From NCBI GenBank assembly GCA_002341825.1, contig DDOU01000038.1, positions 12,940 to 25,074 on the forward strand: DNA of 12,135 nucleotides, read 5' to 3'. The position numbers and the translations under genes are program-made. The stretch's first letter is position 1; every line of letters starts with the position of its first letter. Below are positions 5,528 through 11,230 of the stretch, piece by piece. Under the pieces are notes generated by a model, which ran no database searches, was not told the DNA's origin, and worked only from the letters and a program-made list of their open reading frames with translations. The stretch is from Candidatus Igneacidithiobacillus taiwanensis. GTDB lineage: Bacteria > Pseudomonadota > Gammaproteobacteria > Acidithiobacillales > Acidithiobacillaceae.

Positions 5528-7381
5528 TTGTCCGCCCTCCACGATACTCGCGCATCTTCGCAGTCAGTAGGTCCGGTTACGCTGGAAGAACGACATATTC
5601 TCTGGCAGCGGGTGCGGAAAAACCCTTTTTTTCATTTTGTTCTGGCCATATTTGTGGGCGTCATTGCCGGTCTCGGCGCGGTGGTTTTTCGCCGCCTCAT
5701 CGGCCTCATGCACAATCTCTTCTTTTACGGCAAATTCAATAGCAACTTCAACGATCTACACCATAGCGCCCTCAGTCCTTGGGGAGCAGGCATTATCCTG
5801 GCACCTGTAGTGGGCGGCGTCATCGTCGTCTGGTTGGTTCGCAACTTCGCGCCGGAGGCCAAGGGTCATGGCGTTCCCGAAGTCATGGATGCTATTTATT
5901 ATCGAGCCGGCATCATTCGTCCAGTGGTGGTTTTGGTCAAGGCGCTGGCGTCGGCAATCACCATCGGCAGCGGCGGATCGGTGGGACGGGAAGGCCCCAT
6001 CATTCAGATCGGCGCCGCCTTTGGCTCCTCTCTCGCACAGTGGATTCGCCTGCCCGAGTGGCAACGCCTGGGGCTCATCGCCGCCGGGGCCGGTGCGGGA
6101 ATCGCCGCCACCTTCAATACCCCGGTTGGCGGCGTGCTCTTCGCCGTCGAGCTGATGCTCGTCGAAATCAGCGCTCGCACCCTGGTGCCGGTGATGATCG
6201 CCACCGGTACCGCAACCCTGATCTCCCGGCTACTGCTTGGAGACTATCCCTCCTTCATCATTCCGCCCGACATCATCGCGCATACCGCGCATATGGGTAC
6301 GGTAAATTACCTACTCTTCGCCATCCTCGGCATCCTCGTTGGCGCGGTCGGCCTCTTTTTTACGCGAATGCTCTACTGGACCGAGGATTTTCTCGAGAAA
6401 TGGCTACCGCATCCCTACCTCCGGGCGGTCTTGGGGATGGCGGCGGTGGGAGCGACGATCTACCTCTTGGGACTTTCGACCGGGCAGTACTACGTGGAAG
6501 GTGTGGGCTACGCCACGGTACAGGATGTGCTCAATTCCACCTTGCTGAATCCGGCGTTCCTCCTACTCCTAGTGCTATTGAAGATTCTGAGCTTCAGCGT
6601 CACCCTGGGTGCTGGCGGTTCCGGCGGCGTCTTTTCTCCCTCGCTGTACGTGGGCGCTTTATTGGGGGGCGCCTTCGTGCTGCTCGCCAATCTTCTTTTT
6701 CCCTCCCTCCAGCTGCATCTCGCTACCGGCGCTGCCTTGGGGATGGCAGGTATGGTGGCGGCGTCGACGGGTGCGGCGGTCACGGGTGCAGTAATGATCT
6801 TTGAGATGACCAATGATTACCACATCATCGTGCCGCTCATTCTGGTGTCGTCGCTGGCCTTTGGTCTGCGACGGATGATCACCCGCGAGAGCATCTATAC
6901 CCTCAAACTGCTACGCCGCGGGCACTACATTCCCGAGGCGCGGCATAGCAATCTCTACCTCATGCGCAGCGTGGCCAGCCTGAGCGAGGCGCCCTTTTTG
7001 CGTCTACACGATCATCGGCGCTTGAGCGACCTCAAAAAACTGGTATCCCGCTATCCTCGCACCCCGCACGCTCTGCTGCTGCAAGATGGCAAACCCACTG
7101 CGGTGCTCGCTGCACACCGGCTACGAGAATTACTGCACCGGCGCGACATCCCCGGCGATACTCCCTTGCTGGAGCTTGCCAGTACCGACTGGATTGTGCT
7201 CGGCGGCGATGTGCAGCTCTATGAACTGGTGGGAGAATTTCGCCGCAGTGCAACGGAAATTGCCCTCCTTTGCCGCAATGGAGAGCCGCCCAAACGCGCC
7301 GACGACGTGCTCGCCGTGGTCACCGTCGAAGACGTACTCGCCGATACCGGACTGCCGGTCCGCCTGCTGCGCCAAAAATAA
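5528..7381 (+). CDS. ClC-family chloride channel/transporter with degenerate C-terminal CBS-like region
   Basis: Membrane protein of the ClC family, 617 aa. Chloride-site motifs are in order: GHGVPE (113-118), GREGP (153-157, gating glutamate E155), GGVFSP (366-371), and Y457 in ESIY where the coordinating tyrosine is expected. After the membrane part a soluble tail of about 150 residues looks like a diverged CBS pair (VVTVEDVLADTGLP near the end). The start is TTG at 5528, 3 bp after the yajR stop, with AGGCG just upstream; no better in-frame start exists near the first helix, so translation is probably coupled to yajR. Two odd points: His replaces the usual Ser in GSGIP, and Leu209 sits where E. 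coli ClC has the internal proton glutamate (E203), which favours a channel-like mode or uncoupled exchange. Confidence 0.9.
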   Translation: MSALHDTRASSQSVGPVTLEERHILWQRVRKNPFFHFVLAIFVGVIAGLGAVVFRRLIGLMHNLFFYGKFNSNFNDLHHSALSPWGAGIILAPVVGGVIVVWLVRNFAPEAKGHGVPEVMDAIYYRAGIIRPVVVLVKALASAITIGSGGSVGREGPIIQIGAAFGSSLAQWIRLPEWQRLGLIAAGAGAGIAATFNTPVGGVLFAVELMLVEISARTLVPVMIATGTATLISRLLLGDYPSFIIPPDIIAHTAHMGTVNYLLFAILGILVGAVGLFFTRMLYWTEDFLEKWLPHPYLRAVLGMAAVGATIYLLGLSTGQYYVEGVGYATVQDVLNSTLLNPAFLLLLVLLKILSFSVTLGAGGSGGVFSPSLYVGALLGGAFVLLANLLFPSLQLHLATGAALGMAGMVAASTGAAVTGAVMIFEMTNDYHIIVPLILVSSLAFGLRRMITRESIYTLKLLRRGHYIPEARHSNLYLMRSVASLSEAPFLRLHDHRRLSDLKKLVSRYPRTPHALLLQDGKPTAVLAAHRLRELLHRRDIPGDTPLLELASTDWIVLGGDVQLYELVGEFRRSATEIALLCRNGEPPKRADDVLAVVTVEDVLADTGLPVRLLRQK

Positions 7382-7387
7382 GCTAAA

Positions 7388-7435
7388 CTCCTCCGATATA
7401 GAATCTTCGCCGCGCATGCGCGATTAGGGGAGGAG
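7388..7435 (+). promoter_or_regulatory. Possible RNA structure masking the ATPase Shine-Dalgarno
   Basis: CTCCTCC at 7388-7394, starting 7 nt after the clc stop, is an exact 7-nt complement of GGAGGAG at 7429-7435, the ribosome-binding site of the ATPase gene. Between them lies the perfect palindrome CGCGCATGCGCG (7411-7422), which can fold into an inner hairpin and bring the arms together. The helix would hide the ribosome-binding site. A ribosome terminating on clc would cover the left arm and release it, which suggests translational coupling. Confidence 0.4.
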
Positions 7436-7442
7436 ATGACCG

Positions 7443-9926
7443 ATGGCTACCGAGAAAAACCCACCATCCATCGCAGGAACACTGGGGCAACTGCAAAGCA
7501 GTGCCGCTGGGCTCAACCAGACGGAGGCGGAAAAACGACTGCAGCAATACGGCCCCAATGCCCTGCAAGAGGAAAAAATCAGTCCTTTGCGGCGGCTTTT
7601 TGGCTACTTCTGGGGACCCATTCCGTGGATGATCGAGGTGGCCGCACTGCTCTCCCTGTTGGTGCAACATTGGGCGGACTTCACCATCATCATGCTCTTG
7701 CTCTGCTTCAATGCCGCCATTGGTTTCTGGCAGGAGTACAAAGCCGCTAACGCCTTGGAGGCGCTGAAGAATCAGCTGGCTCTCAAGGCGCGGGTCTTGC
7801 GCGATGGGCTATGGGAAGAGATCGCTGCCACCCAATTGGTACCAGGCGATGTTTTGCGTATCCGCCTGGGCGACATCGTGCCAGCGGACGTCCAGCTCTT
7901 GGACGGAGATTATCTTAGCGTCGACCAATCGGCGCTTACTGGCGAATCTTTGCCGGTGAGCAAAAAAACCGGCGATCTTGCTTACTCTGGGACTATCGTT
8001 AAGCAGGGCGAAATGCTAGCGGTAGTTACCGCTACCGGAATGCACACCTTTTTTGGAAAAACGGCAGGGATGGTGCAACAGGCAGGCGCGGTATCGCATT
8101 TTCAAAAGGCGGTACTTCGGATCGGGGATTATCTCATTTATATTGCCCTTGGTCTCGTTGCCGTACTCATTACCGTAGAACTCTTCCGCGGCGAATTCTT
8201 TTTGACCTTGCTACAATTTGCCCTGATATTGACCGTAGCCTCCATTCCCGTTGCTATGCCGGCGGTGTTGTCGGTAACCATGGCCCTGGGCGCTCTGAAG
8301 CTCTCGCGCATGCGAGCCATCGTTACCCGTTTGGAGTCTATCGAAGAGATGGCAGGCATGCAGATTCTCTGCTCGGATAAAACCGGGACCCTAACCCAGA
8401 ATCGCCTGACCTTGGGCGAGATCGAGGCCGCAGCTGGGATAAGCAAGGATGATGTACTGCGTGCGGCTGCCCTGGCTTCCAAGGCCGAGGATCAAGACAG
8501 CATCGATCTTGCCGTACTCGCGGCGGTAGGCAATCAGCAGCTTTTGGCCGGCTGGCAGCAACAGCATTTTACCCCTTTCGATCCCGTCGGTAAGCGCACC
8601 GAGGCGCAGGTTCAGGCTCCCGATGGCAGCGTTTGGACGGTAAGCAAGGGCGCCCCGCAGGTGATCCTCGGGCTCTGCAGCGGCTTGCCGCCAGCACAAC
8701 TACAGGCACTACAAGCGCAGATCGAGTCTCTGGCGCAAACGGGGTATCGCACCCTGGGTGTGGCGCGTAAGACGGCAACGGGAGATTGGGAGTTTTTGGG
8801 CATCGTCCCGCTCTTCGATCCACCGCGGGAGGATTCCAAAGACACCATTGCCCAAGCGCATGCCCACGGCATCGCGGTAAAGATGGTGACCGGCGACAAT
8901 GTAGCCATTGCCAAGGAAATCGCCGGCCAGTTGGGGCTGGGGACGGGAATCCTACCCGCCGATCAAATCTTTGCCGTGCATGCCGATGTGCGCCAAAGCG
9001 CCCCCGAGCTGCGCCGCAAAATCGCCGCCGCCGATGGATTTGCCCAAGTCTTTCCAGAGCATAAGTACGGCATCGTCAAAGCGCTGCAGGCCGAGGGATA
9101 CTTGGTGGGGATGACCGGTGATGGCGTCAACGACGCGCCCGCCCTCAAACAGGCCGACGTGGGGATTGCGGTTTCCGAGGCGACGGATGCGGCGCGAGCG
9201 GCGGCTGCTTTGGTACTGATGGCGCCTGGCCTGAACGTGATCATCAGCGCCATCGAGGAGGCGCGGCGGATCTTCGAGCGCATGAATAGTTACGCCATCT
9301 ATCGCATCGTCGAGACTATCCGCATCATGGTTTTTGTGGTCCTCGCCATGCTTGCGTTCAATTTTTATCCTATTACGGCGATCATGATCATCCTCCTCGC
9401 CTTCTTCAATGACATCCCGATCATGGCCATTGCCACCGACAACACATGGCTCGACCCCAAGCCGGTGCGCTGGGACATGCGCCGGGTACTGACCGTATCG
9501 ACGGTACTGGGCTTGATTGGGGTAGTGGAGACCTTTGGCATGATGCTTATTGCCATGGATCTCTTTCACATGGACATCCCGCACCTACAAACGCTGATTT
9601 TCCTGAAGCTCGCGGTTGCCGGACACCTCACCCTCTTCATTGCCCGCACGCGCAAGCCTTTTCTTCAGCGGCCTTGGCCGTCAGCCACGCTCCTTTGGTC
9701 TGCCATCATCACCAAGGCCGCCGCTACTCTCTTTGTGGTCTACCCCATGGGATTGGTGCCATCCGTCGGCTGGGCAGAAGCCGGTGCGGTCTGGGGCTAC
9801 TGCATCGTCTGGATCTTCATCGAAGACTGGGCCAAGCTGCGGGTATACAAGCACCTAGAGTTCAATACGCCGCGCCACCGGCACTTTTTGCGCACCTTAC
9901 GTAAGCCTTTAGGTCCTGTAGCTTAA
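7443..9926 (+). CDS. P3A-type plasma-membrane H+-ATPase
   Basis: ATP-driven proton export across the inner membrane, 827 aa. P-type signatures are in order: TGES of the actuator domain (166-169), the phosphorylated aspartate D312 in SDKTGTLT, nucleotide-domain KGAP, and TGDGVND (558-564). Proton-pump assignment rests on M2 with N90 (LLCFNAAIGFWQEY) and M6 with D657 (AFFNDIPIMAIATDN), which match the N106/D684 pair of plant AHA2; RMNSYAIYRIVETIRI in M5 also keeps the conserved Arg. Ten hydrophobic helices fit. The tail after the last helix is short and lacks the long autoinhibitory domain of plant and fungal enzymes, so control by C-terminal phosphorylation is not expected. GGAGG at 7429-7433 precedes the ATG. 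In an acidophile the pump would expel protons leaking in. The gene ends 10 bp from the opposing tRNA. Confidence 0.93.
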   Translation: MATEKNPPSIAGTLGQLQSSAAGLNQTEAEKRLQQYGPNALQEEKISPLRRLFGYFWGPIPWMIEVAALLSLLVQHWADFTIIMLLLCFNAAIGFWQEYKAANALEALKNQLALKARVLRDGLWEEIAATQLVPGDVLRIRLGDIVPADVQLLDGDYLSVDQSALTGESLPVSKKTGDLAYSGTIVKQGEMLAVVTATGMHTFFGKTAGMVQQAGAVSHFQKAVLRIGDYLIYIALGLVAVLITVELFRGEFFLTLLQFALILTVASIPVAMPAVLSVTMALGALKLSRMRAIVTRLESIEEMAGMQILCSDKTGTLTQNRLTLGEIEAAAGISKDDVLRAAALASKAEDQDSIDLAVLAAVGNQQLLAGWQQQHFTPFDPVGKRTEAQVQAPDGSVWTVSKGAPQVILGLCSGLPPAQLQALQAQIESLAQTGYRTLGVARKTATGDWEFLGIVPLFDPPREDSKDTIAQAHAHGIAVKMVTGDNVAIAKEIAGQLGLGTGILPADQIFAVHADVRQSAPELRRKIAAADGFAQVFPEHKYGIVKALQAEGYLVGMTGDGVNDAPALKQADVGIAVSEATDAARAAAALVLMAPGLNVIISAIEEARRIFERMNSYAIYRIVETIRIMVFVVLAMLAFNFYPITAIMIILLAFFNDIPIMAIATDNTWLDPKPVRWDMRRVLTVSTVLGLIGVVETFGMMLIAMDLFHMDIPHLQTLIFLKLAVAGHLTLFIARTRKPFLQRPWPSATLLWSAIITKAAATLFVVYPMGLVPSVGWAEAGAVWGYCIVWIFIEDWAKLRVYKHLEFNTPRHRHFLRTLRKPLGPVA

Positions 9927-9936
9927 AAATGTTGAT

Positions 9937-10011
9937 TGGTGGGCGGTGCAGGGTTCGAACCTGCGACCCCTGCCGTGTGAAGGCAGTGCTCTACCGCTGA
10001 GCTAACCGCCC
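9937..10011 (-). tRNA. tRNA-Val (anticodon CAC), CCA encoded
   Basis: The cloverleaf is complete on the minus strand. The acceptor stem is GGGCGGT (10011-10005) with ACCGCCC (9947-9941), discriminator A at 9940 and encoded CCA at 9939-9937. The D arm is GCTC...GAGC, the anticodon stem CTGCC/GGCAG around loop TTCACAC, and the T arm GCAGG-TTCGAAC-CCTGC. The anticodon CAC (9977-9979) reads GUG valine codons. The gene lies tail to tail with the ATPase, 10 bp from its stop, so ATPase transcripts that run on would be antisense to the tRNA. No target-site duplication or integrase points to use as an attachment site. Confidence 0.96.
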
Positions 10012-10029
10012 AATCTTTGCGAGTGGGAG

Positions 10030-10058
10030 AGGATAGAAAAGTCTCTGCACAAAAGCAA
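10030..10058 (-). promoter_or_regulatory. Sigma-70-type promoter for tRNA-Val
   Basis: On the minus strand TTGCTT (10058-10053) and TATCCT (10035-10030) are spaced by 17 bp. Transcription would start near 10023, about 12 nt before the mature tRNA 5' end. Confidence 0.55.
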
Positions 10059-10107
10059 GCCGCCGTATGGGCGCAGAGCCTTGTGTACAACCGGCTGTCG
10101 ACTTGGG

Positions 10108-10113
10108 TATAGT
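10108..10113 (+). promoter_or_regulatory. Candidate -10 element for the HiPIP gene
   Basis: TATAGT matches the -10 consensus in five of six positions and would give a start near 10120, about 25 nt before the HiPIP ATG. No good -35 stands at 16-18 bp; TTGTGT at 10081-10086 is 21 bp away. An activator may be needed, or the promoter is weak. Confidence 0.3.
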
Positions 10114-10144
10114 CGGTGGGCTTGATCCACGACAGGAGATAGAG

Positions 10145-10435
10145 ATGAGTACGGAAACACCGAAAATCAATCGCCGCGACTGGCTTCGCCAAAGTGCCGC
10201 ATTTATTGGGGCTGCTGCCGTTGCCCCCCTGCTCTTCACCAGCCGTGCCGAAGCGGCGGACAAGATGGCGAAGACGGCAGTGAATTATCGCGACAAACCA
10301 AAAGGATCGGAAATGTGCAGCAACTGTAAGTTGTTCATTCCTGCCTCCACTCCTACCGCAGACGGCGAATGCAAGGCCGTAGCGGGAAAGATCAGCCCCA
10401 AGGGTTGGTGCGATATCTACGTTCCCAAGAGCTGA
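10145..10435 (+). CDS. High-potential iron-sulfur protein (HiPIP), Tat-exported
   Basis: Small periplasmic [4Fe-4S] electron carrier, 96 aa as a precursor. A Tat signal is clear: NRRDWLR at residues 9-15, a hydrophobic stretch AAFIGAAAVAPLLF and a likely cleavage after AEA (about residue 37). The mature part of about 59 residues has four cysteines, C58, C61, C76 and C89 (C-X2-C-X14-C-X12-C), with GWCDIYVPKS at the end, as in the HiPIP/Iro family. The frame is open upstream to 10067, but ATG 10145 has AGGAG at 10134-10138 and is the start that places the twin arginines correctly. The gene stands just upstream of a secreted DUF302 protein and soxB, so a role in carrying electrons from thiosulfate oxidation is likely. 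A. ferrooxidans Iro is a relative linked to iron oxidation, so other electron donors are possible. Confidence 0.93.
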   Translation: MSTETPKINRRDWLRQSAAFIGAAAVAPLLFTSRAEAADKMAKTAVNYRDKPKGSEMCSNCKLFIPASTPTADGECKAVAGKISPKGWCDIYVPKS

Positions 10436-10444
10436 AAACCCTCC

Positions 10445-10463
10445 GGGCCGCCCAAGGCGGCCC
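10445..10463 (+). terminator. GC-rich hairpin after HiPIP; terminator or mRNA 3'-end stabiliser
   Basis: GGGCCGCC (10445-10452) and GGCGGCCC (10456-10463) form a perfect 8-bp all-G/C stem with a 3-nt loop, 9 nt after the HiPIP stop codon. No T tract follows, so this is not a classical intrinsic terminator. It may mark the 3' end of the HiPIP transcript together with the C-rich, G-poor stretch downstream. Confidence 0.5.
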
Positions 10464-10500
10464 AACTGCCCCTGGCGCCGTTGCCACTGTGCCATTCGGC

Positions 10501-10550
10501 CCAGCAACTACAACAACCTTCCCAACGATTTCCCCAAAACCAAAACTGAA
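10501..10550 (+). promoter_or_regulatory. C-rich, G-poor tract, possible Rho-loading site
   Basis: By hand count these 50 bases hold 19 C and only 3 G, with spaced pyrimidines typical of unstructured RNA that Rho binds. It follows the HiPIP hairpin and precedes the promoter of the next gene, so Rho-dependent termination between HiPIP and the DUF302-soxB unit is a reasonable guess. Confidence 0.25.
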
Positions 10551-10647
10551 GACGCCCTACGCGGGTCCTTTTACCCTTTGATTTCACGCTGCTTAACTCG
10601 GCTAGAAGACGCTCACTACCCAAATTTACTCTTTACGGCATACATAT

Positions 10648-10656
10648 TGCTATAGA
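10648..10656 (+). promoter_or_regulatory. Extended -10 promoter candidate for the DUF302-soxB unit
   Basis: TGCTATAGA fits the extended -10 pattern TGnTATAAT. TTTACG at 10632-10637 is only 13 bp upstream, so no properly spaced -35 is present. The transcript would start near 10663, about 20 nt before the ATG. AGGAG at 10673-10677 then serves as ribosome-binding site. Confidence 0.35.
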
Positions 10657-10682
10657 CTTTCTAGATTATCCTAGGAGTCTCC

Positions 10683-11201
10683 ATGAAACAGGTTCTGCTC
10701 TCCTCTTTCGGCCTTCTCGCTCTCACCACGCTCATGCCCGTGTTGGCAGCCCCTCTGTATGTCGAAAAAGTCGACTTGCCCATCCGCACCACCATGTCAG
10801 AGATCCAAAGCAATCTTCATGCTGCGGGTTACAAGGTCGTTCTCAAATTGAATATTCTGCACCTCATCCAAGCGCAACAGAAAAGCCTGAAGATTCCAGA
10901 CTTCAACCGACCACATTTCACCGATGTACGCGCCTTGGTTTTTTGTAACCCCTATGACTTCAATCGACTTTTAAACAGCTACTGGCCAAGCGCGGCTGCC
11001 TGCCCGCTGAATTTGACAGTGTTTGGGCGCGGCCCGACCAGCTACATTGTGTATGGCGAGCGCATCGCCTACGCCGGGACTTCGGAAATCAACAAAAAAA
11101 TCGCGGAGAGCGTCGATAATGGCGTCATCAAGGCCCTACAACAAATCCCTATGTCACATCACCTCGAAACCATTCCCAGCTGGGTAGCCGCGAATAACTG
11201 A
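10683..11201 (+). CDS. Secreted DUF302-domain protein, function unknown
   Basis: A 172-aa protein with a Sec-type signal peptide (residues 1-22: a Lys near the start, a Leu/Thr-rich core and a probable cleavage after VLA or VLAA). The rest resembles the DUF302 family: a strand-helix region around TMSEIQSNLHAAGYKVVLKL (37-56) and the conserved block RALVFCNPYDFNRLLNSY (83-100) followed by CPLNLTVF (107-114) and YIVYG. Two cysteines, C88 and C107, lie in the conserved part and could pair in the periplasm. The family has no established biochemical role. AGGAG lies 5 nt before the ATG, and soxB starts 29 bp after the stop, so the two are probably one transcript. A part in Sox function, such as handling a substrate or cofactor, is only suggested by position. 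Confidence 0.75.
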   Translation: MKQVLLSSFGLLALTTLMPVLAAPLYVEKVDLPIRTTMSEIQSNLHAAGYKVVLKLNILHLIQAQQKSLKIPDFNRPHFTDVRALVFCNPYDFNRLLNSYWPSAAACPLNLTVFGRGPTSYIVYGERIAYAGTSEINKKIAESVDNGVIKALQQIPMSHHLETIPSWVAANN

Positions 11202-11230
11202 ACTACATCTTTACTTGAGGAGTTTACGTC

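Noticed and set aside
5779-6804. Plus-strand frame of 341 codons inside clc
   Set aside because: A shifted-frame shadow in GC-rich DNA, Arg/Gly/His-rich; the ClC frame carries all the family motifs.
8952-9584. Minus-strand frame of 210 codons inside the ATPase gene
   Set aside because: Antisense to the TGDGVND hinge and M5-M6 coding region; rich in His/Asp/Arg as expected for an antisense shadow.
9937-10011. tRNA-Val as an integration site for a mobile element
   Set aside because: No integrase, no duplicated tRNA 3' end and no foreign-looking genes next to it within the window.
10067-10144. Longer HiPIP with 26 additional N-terminal residues from ATG 10067
   Set aside because: It would bury the Tat signal, it crosses the likely promoter, and AGGAG at 10134-10138 clearly supports ATG 10145.
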